49,241 bases of DNA from positions 1 to 49,241 of the forward strand of contig JAFLZH010000008.1 in the NCBI GenBank assembly GCA_029785615.1, given 5' to 3'. Position numbers and translations under genes: made by a program. Every line of letters begins with the position of its first letter. Position 1 is the stretch's first letter. The DNA comes from Nitrososphaerota archaeon. GTDB lineage: Archaea > Thermoproteota > Nitrososphaeria > Nitrososphaerales > Gagatemarchaeaceae. Below, in pieces: positions 8,119 through 14,844 of this stretch. The notes beneath the pieces were generated by a model, which was given only the letters and a program-made list of their open reading frames with translations, made no database searches and was not told the origin of the DNA.

Positions 8119-8376
8119 CTAGTCGTATACCTCTTTCCTGTGTTCGAACCTGAGCAGTATCAGCCTGTTGCCCTGAACGGCGTAGATCATCCGGTATGGA
8201 GGGATGCGCACGGTCCACTCTCCCTTCAACCCGTACTTCAGAGGCTTCCCTGACTCCGGGTCCTCCACTATCTTCCTGATCTGCTTCTTCAGCCTCTCCT
8301 TCACGAGGCCGTCCCGCAGCTTCCTGACGTCTCTCTCGAACTTCTGGGTATAGACGATAGACCGGATCTCTACCAA
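8119..8376 (-). CDS. RelE/ParE-family toxin
   Basis: The 85-residue protein fits the RelE fold: an N-terminal strand (IVYTQKFERDVRKL), two helices (RLKKQIRKIVEDPESGKPLKYGLKG), then strands WTVRIPPYRMIYAV and RLILLRFEHRKEVY. The central arginines and the final HRKEVY are typical of ribosome-dependent mRNA interferases of the RelE/YoeB group. Its start overlaps the end of the AbrB-type antitoxin gene, antitoxin first, as usual for type II systems. Confidence 0.85.
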   Translation of the reverse strand: MVEIRSIVYTQKFERDVRKLRDGLVKERLKKQIRKIVEDPESGKPLKYGLKGEWTVRIPPYRMIYAVQGNRLILLRFEHRKEVYD

Positions 8377-8651
8377 TCTTTCAGCTCTTCGAAGAAGGCG
8401 TCCTTGGACTTGAGGCCGTATCGTCCTTCCTCGATGTCCTTCCAGGCCTCCTCCACCCGCCTCATCGTCTTCAGATCTTCGTCCGACATCTTCGAGTCGA
8501 CCTTCTTCAAGATGATCAGGTCTCTTTCCGCCGCGACGGCGAGAAGGCTGCCCTCTTTGATATCGAGCCTCTTCCTGATGCCTCTCGGGATGACCACCTG
8601 CCCCTTCGAGCTCGCCCTGGTGAACTCCACGTCCTCCAGCTGCCTTGCCAT
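8370..8651 (-). CDS. AbrB/SpoVT-type antitoxin
   Basis: With ATG at 8651 the protein has 93 residues (MARQLEDVEFTRASSKGQVV). The N-terminal half is a swapped-hairpin AbrB domain: SSKGQVVIPRGIRKRLDIKEGSLLAV. The C-terminal half (RRVEEAWKDIEEGRYGLKSKDAFFEEL) is a helical tail that would wrap the toxin. The frame is open to 8804, but the extension crosses a boundary repeat. It should bind its own promoter and neutralise the overlapping RelE toxin. Confidence 0.85.
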   Translation of the reverse strand: MARQLEDVEFTRASSKGQVVIPRGIRKRLDIKEGSLLAVAAERDLIILKKVDSKMSDEDLKTMRRVEEAWKDIEEGRYGLKSKDAFFEELKDW

Positions 8652-8720
8652 ATGAGGTAAGAATATCTTACGCATTGATAAGCCTTCGGGGAACAGTTCA
8701 GCCCGGCCGCTGACTATGGC

Positions 8721-8774
8721 CCAACGCTTGGATGAGACATTCCCGCCGGAGGCGAGATGAACCATCATACACGA
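8721..8774 (+). repeat. Boundary repeat copy B
   Basis: Full-length copy: CCAACGCTTGGATGAGACAT, then TCCCGCCGGAGGCGAGATGA and ACCATCATACACGA. It lies upstream of both the minus-strand AbrB/RelE pair and the plus-strand pair that follows. The ATG inside it (8757) is in frame with the antitoxin gene starting at 8850. Confidence 0.8.
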
Positions 8775-8849
8775 TTTCATCTCTCTGACGCGCCGTGGAC
8801 ACAAAAACAGCCAAAGTGTTTTAAGCTCGGAAACTCTCCATCATGCAGA

Positions 8850-9038
8850 ATGACGACCCTTGAGAGCAAGGTGGTCTCGTTAGAAAAGCGCCTTGAAGAG
8901 CTGGAGGAAACGATGGAAATACTGGGCGACAAGAGGACCACGAGGAGCATCGCCCGAGGCTTAAAGGACCTAAAAGAAGGGCGCTTCCAAACCTACAAGG
9001 ACGTCGATAGCCTTGTCAAGGGAACAAGGCACGCTTGA
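8850..9038 (+). CDS. Antitoxin of second RelE-type module
   Basis: The 62-residue protein begins MTTLESKVVSLEKRLEELEE, a strong coiled coil, followed by IARGLKDLKEGRFQTYKDVDSLV. That tail resembles the toxin-binding part of RelB-like archaeal antitoxins. A TATA-like TTTTAAG at about 8818-8824 is some 27 bp before this ATG, supporting a leaderless start. The same frame can also begin at 8757 inside the boundary repeat. The toxin gene follows with a TTGA overlap. Confidence 0.75.
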   Translation: MTTLESKVVSLEKRLEELEETMEILGDKRTTRSIARGLKDLKEGRFQTYKDVDSLVKGTRHA

Positions 9039-9289
9039 ACCATACCCTGGTCTCGACTTCGAACTTCGAGCGGGGGAGGCGTCGGCTGTCGTCCACTGAC
9101 TTGGATGGGAGCAGACGGACGCTAAACGAAGTTGCCAGCGACCAGTATTCATTCGAGCTCTGGGGAAGGTTCCGAGGCTTGAGGAGCGCGAGATTCGGAG
9201 ATCACAGAATCGTCTACACAATCATAGTGGCGAAGAAGCAAATTGTCCCGCTCGCAGTGGAACCGCGTGGTTCTGTCTACGAGAGATAG
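9035..9289 (+). CDS. RelE-family toxin
   Basis: TTG at 9035 overlaps the antitoxin stop. The 84 residues show the RelE pattern: an N-terminal strand LVSTSNFERGRRRL, a helical segment, then FRGLRSARFGDHRIVYTII and a last strand KQIVPLAVEPRGSVY. The GLRSARFGDHRIVY core is the usual RelE/StbE nuclease strand with basic residues. It is probably an mRNA interferase controlled by the coiled-coil partner. Confidence 0.8.
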   Translation: MNHTLVSTSNFERGRRRLSSTDLDGSRRTLNEVASDQYSFELWGRFRGLRSARFGDHRIVYTIIVAKKQIVPLAVEPRGSVYER

Positions 9290-9304
9290 CTAACGCCTAA
9301 GCGT

Positions 9305-9360
9305 CAACGCAGGACAGGTTATTCCAGGCGGAGGCGCAATGAACTCGCAGGCACGGCGAG
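9305..9360 (+). repeat. Boundary repeat copy C
   Basis: CAACGCAGGACAGGTTATTC, then CAGGCGGAGGCGCAATGAAC and TCGCAGGCACGGCGAG, starting 15 bp after the RelE stop. TAACGCCTAAGCG lies just before it. The embedded ATG opens a 12-codon frame ending in TAG. Confidence 0.8.
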
Positions 9361-9394
9361 TGTTTTTCTTTGGTTAGTTCCTTGGGGCAACCGC

Positions 9395-10027
9395 TTGGTC
9401 AACACCAGGGTAGCCCATTCTGAGTTGAGGAAGCTGAGCCTCGAGAAAGCAACACGCGAGCACCGAAGACTCCATCATAGCGAGAAGCCGATGGAGGACC
9501 CAAATGATGTCGTCGCTCTCTCTTTTGAATACGCTCAGGGCAGAGGGATCGAAAGGCAGGGGGCCACGTGGTCGGAGAGAAAGAGAGCCAAAGTCAAGAT
9601 TCGACCCTTTGCGGAGGGCGACATGAAGTCGGTGCTCAGGTTGGCCCAAAGATATGGTTCCTTTGACAACGGTGTGACCGAGTCTGCTTTCACACTGAGG
9701 TCCACATTCCCACAGGGGTTCTTGGTGGCGGAAAAAGGTGCCGCATTGGTCGGTTTCGTCTACAGCCATCTCAGGGACGTCCCGAAGGAGACTCTCGACA
9801 GATGGAAGGCAGGGAGTGTAGGCTACATCGCTGAGCTGGCGGTTAGCCCGAGTTACAGAAGGATTGGTATCGGCGGGTGGCTCATGCAAGATGTACTCTC
9901 CGCGATGAAAGAATCTGGGGTGGAACTGGTTTTGCTGGACTGCCCAGCGGAGGCAAAGGAAGCAACGGCGCTTTATAGAAAACTGGGTTTTTCCGTCAGA
10001 GCCCAGTCAATGTGGAAGCGGTTGTGA
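9395..10027 (+). CDS. GNAT-family N-acetyltransferase
   Basis: The C-terminal 140 residues are a GNAT domain: it begins VKIRPFAEGDM (about residue 68). The acetyl-CoA loop is ELAVSPSYRRIGIGGWLM (about 150-167), followed by VLLDCPAEAKEATALYRKLGFS, the usual motif B. The first 65 residues are atypical; ATG at 9491 would shorten the protein to 178 residues and may be the true start. GNAT enzymes move acetyl from acetyl-CoA to amines; the substrate is unknown. Its stop touches boundary repeat D. Confidence 0.8.
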   Translation: MVNTRVAHSELRKLSLEKATREHRRLHHSEKPMEDPNDVVALSFEYAQGRGIERQGATWSERKRAKVKIRPFAEGDMKSVLRLAQRYGSFDNGVTESAFTLRSTFPQGFLVAEKGAALVGFVYSHLRDVPKETLDRWKAGSVGYIAELAVSPSYRRIGIGGWLMQDVLSAMKESGVELVLLDCPAEAKEATALYRKLGFSVRAQSMWKRL

Positions 10028-10061
10028 GGTTGCGGAGGCGCAAAGAACCCTAGCACAGCGA
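10027..10061 (+). repeat. Boundary repeat copy D (right part only)
   Basis: GAGGTTGCGGAGGCGCAAAG followed by AACCCTAGCACAGCG, beginning at the acetyltransferase stop codon. The ATG of other copies is AAG here. It is closest to copy A (shared GGTTGCGGAGGCGC start). Confidence 0.65.
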
Positions 10062-10078
10062 AAACACGCCGCTTCTAA

Positions 10079-10087
10079 CCTTAAATC
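10079..10087 (+). promoter_or_regulatory. TATA-like box for the membrane protein at 10112
   Basis: CCTTAAATC lies 25-33 bp upstream of ATG 10112, the spacing expected for leaderless archaeal transcription. Confidence 0.5.
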
Positions 10088-10111
10088 CGAACCGCCGAAT
10101 TGCGCGCGCGA

Positions 10112-10621
10112 ATGGATGGCGATTCCTCGCTGCTCACCAAGCATGGTTTCGTCGTCTTCCGAAGGCTTTTGCTGGCACTATTTCTTCTGGCGATGGTCGC
10201 AATCGGTTTCTGGATGCTAAACCAGGTGCTGGATTCTGTCGTCATCTTTGGGAGGAGCTTCGTCAACGTTCCAGGCTACCCGGCGCCCGTCAGCGTATGG
10301 ACCTACCACGACGCGGCTTTCAGCCTCCTCTGGGTAGCCTATGCCGGACTTGTGGCATGGGAGATGACTCCCTGGGCGCCTGGCCAGCTCACGAGCGGCA
10401 GAGTTTTGATTGCCATCTTCGGGTTCGCGCTCCTCACCGCGGGTCTCTGGATTTCGCAGGATCTGATGAACGCAATCTTAATACTGAACAGGACGTATGT
10501 TGATTTGCCCTTCTTCTTAGGCCGCTTGGACCAATACCAGACACGGGATGCCGTGTCCACGCTGGTCATTCTTTCTTACGTGAGCTTCTACGTTTTGATT
10601 CGGATTGCAAGGCCCGAATGA
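10112..10621 (+). CDS. Four-TM membrane protein, function unknown
   Basis: With ATG at 10112 (preferred to TTG 10100 because of the TATA box) the protein has 169 residues. Four hydrophobic segments are visible, at about 17-40, 65-85, 100-122 and 145-165. The loops after helices 1 and 3 resemble each other (FGRSFVNVPGYPAP and LNRTYVDLPFFLG), suggesting an internal duplication of a two-helix unit. No family is recognised. It lies between repeats D and E as a single-gene module. Confidence 0.7.
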   Translation: MDGDSSLLTKHGFVVFRRLLLALFLLAMVAIGFWMLNQVLDSVVIFGRSFVNVPGYPAPVSVWTYHDAAFSLLWVAYAGLVAWEMTPWAPGQLTSGRVLIAIFGFALLTAGLWISQDLMNAILILNRTYVDLPFFLGRLDQYQTRDAVSTLVILSYVSFYVLIRIARPE

Positions 10622-10647
10622 ATTAGTTCGCCCACTGTCTGCCTCCC

Positions 10648-10700
10648 AACGCCGGATATGTTTCCCGGCGTAGGTGCGATGAACCATCATGCACGACGAG
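10648..10700 (+). repeat. Boundary repeat copy E
   Basis: AACGCCGGATATGTTTCCCG, then GCGTAGGTGCGATGAACCAT and CATGCACGACGAG, 27 bp after the membrane-protein stop. ACGCCGG and CCGGCGT within it can form a 7-bp stem around a 9-nt loop. Confidence 0.8.
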
Positions 10701-10702
10701 GA

Positions 10703-10918
10703 CTAGAGACGCACGAGGAATTCTTCCCTAGATATCTCGCAATCAGACAGGATAACACCCAGGAGCCCTACTCGAATTTCTTTGGTTGGAACAGTCACGT
10801 GTACCTTCCCGTTGGTCAGCGTCACATGGCTCCCCTTCTGTCGGACCGCCATGAACCCGAAGTCATTGCACAGGATTTTGATCAGTTTCCGACCTTCTAC
10901 AGGCACCAGCCTGGGCAA
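10703..10918 (-). CDS. hicA: HicA-type mRNA interferase toxin
   Basis: The 71-residue protein has the HicA double-stranded-RNA-binding-like fold: LVPVEGRKLIKILCNDFGF, then VRQKGSHVTLTNG with the catalytic-type histidine H31 after GS, and VTVPTKEIRVGLLGVIL with the usual proline/threonine before the second helix. The family cleaves mRNA and tmRNA. It follows the HicB gene by 1 bp; here the antitoxin comes first, the reverse of the classic hicAB order but common in archaea. Confidence 0.9.
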   Translation of the reverse strand: MPRLVPVEGRKLIKILCNDFGFMAVRQKGSHVTLTNGKVHVTVPTKEIRVGLLGVILSDCEISREEFLVRL

Positions 10919-10919
10919 G

Positions 10920-11114
10920 CTACCGTGCTACGGCTTCGATCGCCTTTTCCTTAAGGGCGGAAAGGTGGAGTTCCAACGCTTCTTCGAAGCTCAGTCTCGC
11001 TTGATCCAGAGTATTTCCTACCGCATAGACGCCAAGCGCAGAGCAGGCTATGGCGTACGAACCGTCTTTTTCCCTGATAATCTTCGTCTTCACATCCCTG
11101 AGCTTGATGGACAT
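10920..11114 (-). CDS. hicB: HicB-type antitoxin (short form)
   Basis: The 64 residues make the partial RNase-H-like HicB fold: TKIIREKDGSYAIACSALGVYAVGNTLDQARLSFEEALELHL. The pattern of a strand, a ...YxAxCxxLGVxAxGxTxxEA turn, and a helix is diagnostic for HicB/UPF0150. It lacks the C-terminal DNA-binding domain, so repression of the operon may need another factor. It is paired with the HicA gene directly downstream. Confidence 0.88.
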   Translation of the reverse strand: MSIKLRDVKTKIIREKDGSYAIACSALGVYAVGNTLDQARLSFEEALELHLSALKEKAIEAVAR

Positions 11115-11227
11115 CCTAGTCTGAATCTCGAATTCGCGCTCTTAAGGTTTCGGCGGTTTGGGCGTGGGCGCTCAACCTCTTTTCTTGAAACTGACCTCCG
11201 GAAGGCGGTCCAGCAACTTATACCCCC

Positions 11228-11280
11228 AACGCTAGGATGAGTTGTTCCCGGCGGAGGCGCGATGAACGCTTATGCACGGC
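11228..11280 (+). repeat. Boundary repeat copy F
   Basis: AACGCTAGGATGAGTTGTTC, then CCGGCGGAGGCGCGATGAAC and GCTTATGCACGGC. It is one of the best-preserved copies. Its ATG (11262) is in frame with the downstream methyltransferase. Confidence 0.85.
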
Positions 11281-11909
11281 CCTTCCCCTGCGACATCGCC
11301 GTGAATACAGAGAGTGTCGTAGAGCGTGGATACGATAAGGTCGCACAACTCTACCACAGGCGACGCGTAAGCAGATTCTGGACCGTGGCTCCGGACATCG
11401 AAGCCCTTGTGAAGCGGCTTGCGCCCGGAAGCGCCATTCTAGACGCAGGTTGTGGAAGCGGCTACATCGCATCGATTCTGGAGGCAAAGGGGTTCAAGGT
11501 TACCGGAATCGACATCTCGGCTGGGATGCTCGACTTGGCCAGGGCCAACTCTCCCCGGTCGACTTTCGTCAAGGTGGACATGAAGGAGCTGGACTTCCCC
11601 GGAGGGTCGTTCGACGGGATCGTTTGCTTCTACTCGATATTCCACAACCCAAGGCGGTACCACCCGGGTATCCTCAAGGGGTTCCGAAGAATTCTGAGGC
11701 CCGGGGGTCTCCTCGCTATCCACATGGGCTGGGACGACTGGGTGGGCACAGAAGAGAATTGGTTAGGAGGAGGAGCTCGAATGTATTGGAGCCACTATGA
11801 CAGGAGAAGAAACCTCGCCATGATTCAAGAGGCGAAATTCAGAGTGATACAGTCGAGGACATCAAAGCAGAAAGATGGGACGCACCTCTTTGTGCTGGCG
11901 CAGAGGTAG
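11262..11909 (+). CDS. Class I SAM-dependent methyltransferase
   Basis: The SAM-binding motif is ILDAGCGSGYIASILEAKG (about residues 65-83), followed by GIDISAGMLDLARAN (acidic ribose contact), the post-II region DGIVCFYSIFHNP, and LRPGGLLAIHMGW. These are typical of small-molecule methyltransferases of the UbiE/Methyltransf_11 group; the acceptor is unknown. The longest frame starts with ATG 11262 inside boundary repeat F, giving an atypical MNAYARPFPCDIA leader. GTG at 11301 (VNTESVVERGYD) would give a more usual N-terminus of 202 residues. Confidence 0.85.
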   Translation: MNAYARPFPCDIAVNTESVVERGYDKVAQLYHRRRVSRFWTVAPDIEALVKRLAPGSAILDAGCGSGYIASILEAKGFKVTGIDISAGMLDLARANSPRSTFVKVDMKELDFPGGSFDGIVCFYSIFHNPRRYHPGILKGFRRILRPGGLLAIHMGWDDWVGTEENWLGGGARMYWSHYDRRRNLAMIQEAKFRVIQSRTSKQKDGTHLFVLAQR

Positions 11910-11910
11910 T

Positions 11911-11943
11911 AAAGGCGAGGCACACCGAACCATATGTACGGCC
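11911..11943 (+). repeat. Boundary repeat copy I (degenerate, right part)
   Basis: AAAGGCGAGGCACACCGAAC followed by CATATGTACGGCC, starting 1 bp after the methyltransferase stop. It matches the right half of the element with GAGG retained and ATG lost. Confidence 0.5.
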
Positions 11944-11970
11944 GAACCGATGCCTAGGACCGGAGCCAGA

Positions 11971-12543
11971 ATGGCGAAGAGAGAGAAGGCAAGAACCTCG
12001 GAAAGCGGTCGCAAGGGGCCGAAAATAATCACCCGGAAACCGAAGCCTTCAGACTTCCGCGACGTGATTGAATACTACTACCGATTCTACGAGGAGGTCA
12101 AAGAGAACCCGCTCTTTGGCATCGTTCTTTCGCACAAGAGACCAAACATGAGTGACGAGCGAAAGTGGTTCTCTGAACTGCTTGGAAGGACAAAGAGAGG
12201 CGCCACAGTAGCGCTCGTCGCTGAAGTAGATGGCCACGCTGTGGGTCTATGCGAAGTGAACGCCATCGGCCGGCCTAGATCAGAAGTCTCCCACAGGGGA
12301 GAACTGGGAATAGCGGTCAGTTCTGACTACAGGGGGATGGGGGTCGGGACGGCCCTGCTGCGTTCTGTCCTAGGGAAATGCAGAAAGAAGTTCGAAGTCG
12401 TGGAGCTGTCCGTGTTCTCGAAGAACAAGGGAGCCAAGAAACTCTACGAGAGTTTCGGGTTCAGCACCTATGCAACACGGCCCCATTCTATCAAGCGGGG
12501 AGACGCATACCTCGACGAGGATCTTATGCGGTTGGAGGTGTGA
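11971..12543 (+). CDS. GNAT-family N-acetyltransferase
   Basis: From ATG 11971 the product has 190 residues. The basic N-terminus leads into IITRKPKPSDFRDVIEYYYRFYEEV. A GNAT core follows: ALVAEVDGHAVGLCEVN, then GELGIAVSSDYRGMGVGTALL (acetyl-CoA loop RGMGVG) and VELSVFSKNKGAKKLYESFGF. The frame is open upstream to 11875 through repeat I; ATG 11950 is another candidate. It may modify proteins or small amines; no substrate is evident. Its 3' end overlaps the convergent nuclease pseudogene by 76 bp. Confidence 0.82.
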   Translation: MAKREKARTSESGRKGPKIITRKPKPSDFRDVIEYYYRFYEEVKENPLFGIVLSHKRPNMSDERKWFSELLGRTKRGATVALVAEVDGHAVGLCEVNAIGRPRSEVSHRGELGIAVSSDYRGMGVGTALLRSVLGKCRKKFEVVELSVFSKNKGAKKLYESFGFSTYATRPHSIKRGDAYLDEDLMRLEV

Positions 12544-12954
12544 GCCCCAACGACGCGTATACCTTCGTACTCTCGATGGGCACGGAAGTCTGATGATGCT
12601 TGTTTCTTGGCGCGCTCTATTGCGTCATCGACCATTATCCACCACTTCACCTCGACATACCGGAATTCTCCTGATGCCGTTCTCACCAACAAATCTGGCC
12701 CGGCGCGTTCGCTCCCTGTTCTGAATGAATCGTCATTGAACGGATGGTCAGCTATGAGGGTCATTCCAAGCTGGGGGAGGAGTTGCTCCCTCACCAGCTG
12801 TTCAGCTATGTCCCCTTTCAGCTTCCTGCGGCTGTCGAGACCAACCCTTGACCCAGATGTTGCCTATCCCCCTGGGGCAGTACAGACTGCGCGCTTCGTT
12901 CATACAAGCGAACTTGCCGAGGTCGTCCTTCTTGATGCTTGGATTGACGTTCAT
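12468..12954 (-). pseudogene. Frameshifted PD-(D/E)XK nuclease, relative of the operon nuclease at 1.2-3.0 kb
   Basis: The second half (from GTG 12794) reads REQLLPQLGMTLIADHPF, then GPDLLVRTASGEFRYVEVKW, a D...ExK set. It aligns with the operon nuclease (ERLVPNVLESLGWERVERHPF; GVDWLMRDPDG...LVEVKW). Without a frameshift, upstream sequence gives KLKGDIAEQLV, matching AEISERLV. The likely start is ATG 12954 (MNVNPSIKKDDLGKFACMNE), whose frame runs through RGIGNIWVKG before the reading changes phase near 12840 and meets a stop. A one-base shift would join the two halves into about 160 residues. The truncated C-terminal piece alone might still be expressed. Confidence 0.65.
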
Positions 12955-13136
12955 GGTGCTTCCTTCGGCTCTTTTGAGTGAAAGGAATGTGTGTCAAGAA
13001 GGGATTGCAGGCTGCTCAAGAGGGTTCCTATTGTCGAGGGACAGCACCAGAACTTTCCGGTGGACCTTAAGGCCCATCAGCATCAGATAGGCTGCCTTCA
13101 ATTCTTGAGAAAATGCCAACCTTGATGCTGTTAGAA

Positions 13137-13148
13137 CGCATAAATAGC
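13137..13148 (+). promoter_or_regulatory. TATA-like box of the beta-helix protein gene
   Basis: ACGCATAAATAG is centred about 26 bp before GTG 13169. It is too close (about 10 bp) to ATG 13154, so it favours the downstream GTG as start. Confidence 0.55.
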
Positions 13149-13168
13149 AAGTTATGACCTTGGCCGCC

Positions 13169-13909
13169 GTGAAAGTTGCGCCTTTAGCAGTCGTATTGAT
13201 TCTGGTCGCTTCGCTTGTCTTCTCCGGGGTAGCTCAATCCACCTCGCCAGGCGCGCAGTTACTGGGATGCGGACAAGCGATAACTTCCTCTGTCACGCTG
13301 CACAACGATATAGGCCCATGCGCCGGCGACGGTCTTGATGTGTCCGCGAACAACGTTAACATCAACTGTGCCGGACACACCATAACCGGAACGGGGACGC
13401 AATCCAGTTTCGGCATCCTTGTAGCGGGTGCAACCAACGTACACGTCAACAACTGCCATATCATAGGGTTCTATTTCGATGTGGGGGTCGTCTCCTCTGC
13501 GCGGGTTTCTCTTCTGAACTCTGTGGCCGATTCAGCCACAGGATATGGCATCTGGGTCTTCTCATCAACTGAAAGCCACTTCATCAACAACACCGTCAGG
13601 GATTCATCATCTGGTTTCCTCATCCAATCAAGCTCGAACAACCTGGTTCAAAACAATACATCTGTGGGGAACCCCTACAACGGCTTCACGGTGGTGTATA
13701 CCGGTAGCCCCTATCAGAACCAAGGGAACAAGTTCGTTGGTAACCTGGCAGAAGGCAACGCAGGGTACGGTTTTTGTGATCTAGGGCAAGGTAACCCTTG
13801 CAACTATCCTCCTCCACCTGTTGTTGGGTTTGCCAACACCTATCAAGACAATGTCTGCATCGGGAACAACCTGGGTGGGTCGTATCCGGCTAATCTGTGC
13901 TCTCCTTAG
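13169..13909 (+). CDS. Secreted right-handed beta-helix protein
   Basis: From GTG 13169 the product has 246 residues and a clear signal peptide (KVAPLAVVLILVASLVFSGVAQS). The mature part carries short repeated strands with asparagine ladders: ANNVNINCAGHTI, ATNVHVNNCHIIGF, STESHFINNTVRDS, SSNNLVQNNTSVGN. These are hallmarks of parallel beta-helix proteins of the NosD/PbH1 group. Six cysteines, several near strand ends, may form disulfides. It is probably an extracellular surface or polysaccharide-binding protein; no catalytic residues can be assigned. ATG 13154 is an alternative start five codons upstream. Confidence 0.8.
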   Translation: MKVAPLAVVLILVASLVFSGVAQSTSPGAQLLGCGQAITSSVTLHNDIGPCAGDGLDVSANNVNINCAGHTITGTGTQSSFGILVAGATNVHVNNCHIIGFYFDVGVVSSARVSLLNSVADSATGYGIWVFSSTESHFINNTVRDSSSGFLIQSSSNNLVQNNTSVGNPYNGFTVVYTGSPYQNQGNKFVGNLAEGNAGYGFCDLGQGNPCNYPPPPVVGFANTYQDNVCIGNNLGGSYPANLCSP

Positions 13910-13913
13910 TCCA

Positions 13914-13970
13914 CATCCGAAGGATGAGTCGTTCCCGGCAGAGGCGCAGCGAACCATTGTGCACGGCGAC
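13914..13970 (+). repeat. Boundary repeat copy G
   Basis: ATCCGAAGGATGAGTCGTTC, then CCGGCAGAGGCGCAGCGAAC and CATTGTGCACGGCGAC, beginning 4 bp after the beta-helix stop. The ATG of other copies is GCG here. Confidence 0.8.
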
Positions 13971-13987
13971 AACGGCTAGACCACGAC

Positions 13988-14830
13988 CTAGCGGCTTCCT
14001 GAGACGATGCAGATCCGGGGAGGCCTCTCCACTTCGTCCTCGAGCTGCTTCTCCGCTTTCTTGTACTCGTCTGCCATCCCTTTGGGCATCGACGGGTCGT
14101 ACGGGAAGCGGATGGGCGCGTAGTCGAGGTCGGTCTCTATGAACTCCTGCGAGACATCGCCGAACCCCTCGGCCTCGAGAAAGCTGGCCATCTCATCGCC
14201 GGTCGGAAGCTCAAGTTCCCACCCCAACTTCGTCCTCATTGAGTAGAAAGCCCGGTATCCGCGACTCCCGGGGTCGTTCACGTCGGACTCGACGATCACC
14301 AGGCGCCCTCCGCTGCCCAGCGCCCGGTTCGCTTCGCGTACGAGCCCTCTGATCTCCTCTACACTTCCGAAGTTCCTGATAGAGTGGACGGAGGCGACCA
14401 GCTGGAAGGAGCCGCTCTTGAGCGGGACCGAATCCGCGCTGGCCCTGATTCCACACACGCTATGGGCGTGACCCATGATGGCGGAGGACCTCTTGAACTC
14501 ATCCCACCATCCTGCTCTCCCACCTCCGTCCATAGGATCCATCGCGGTCACCCTGGCCGACTTTGCAGCGCATGCGAAGCTGAAGAAGCCCCTGCCGCAG
14601 CCGACGTCGAGCACGCTGATGTTCTCGACTGCGAACCTGTCGGCGACCAGGTTCCTTTCCGCGCCGACGTCGGAAGCATCGAAGATTTCTTTCCAAGATC
14701 CCCCGTTCCTGAAGAACGCTTCCAACTCGCCCGCCCTGGGCTTCTCGGAGGAGCCTTTCGCGCGCAGTCTGGGCAGCGCCTGATCGGCCAGGATGTCCAG
14801 GGTCCGCGTGCTCTCCGCGGTCGAGCTCAA
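13988..14830 (-). CDS. SAM-dependent methyltransferase
   Basis: The start is TTG at 14830. The 280-residue protein has an N-terminal helical part, then a Rossmann core: ISVLDVGCGRGFFSFACAAK (about residues 71-90), VTAMDPMDGGG, SFQLVASVHSIRNFGSVEEI, and ALGSGGRLVIVESDVNDPG. The C-terminal part (ADEYKKAEKQLEDEVERPPRICIVSG) supplies the last strand. The class is clear; the acceptor is not. The single gene lies between repeats G and H, on the opposite strand to both. Confidence 0.85.
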   Translation of the reverse strand: MSSTAESTRTLDILADQALPRLRAKGSSEKPRAGELEAFFRNGGSWKEIFDASDVGAERNLVADRFAVENISVLDVGCGRGFFSFACAAKSARVTAMDPMDGGGRAGWWDEFKRSSAIMGHAHSVCGIRASADSVPLKSGSFQLVASVHSIRNFGSVEEIRGLVREANRALGSGGRLVIVESDVNDPGSRGYRAFYSMRTKLGWELELPTGDEMASFLEAEGFGDVSQEFIETDLDYAPIRFPYDPSMPKGMADEYKKAEKQLEDEVERPPRICIVSGSR

Positions 14831-14844
14831 ACGACAAGCCCAGT

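Noticed and set aside
12541-12590. Possible further copy of the boundary repeat after the second GNAT gene (CCCCAACGACGCG ... GATGGGCACGG)
   Set aside because: Only the outer words match, the GGAGGCGC core is missing, and the position overlaps the nuclease pseudogene boundary.
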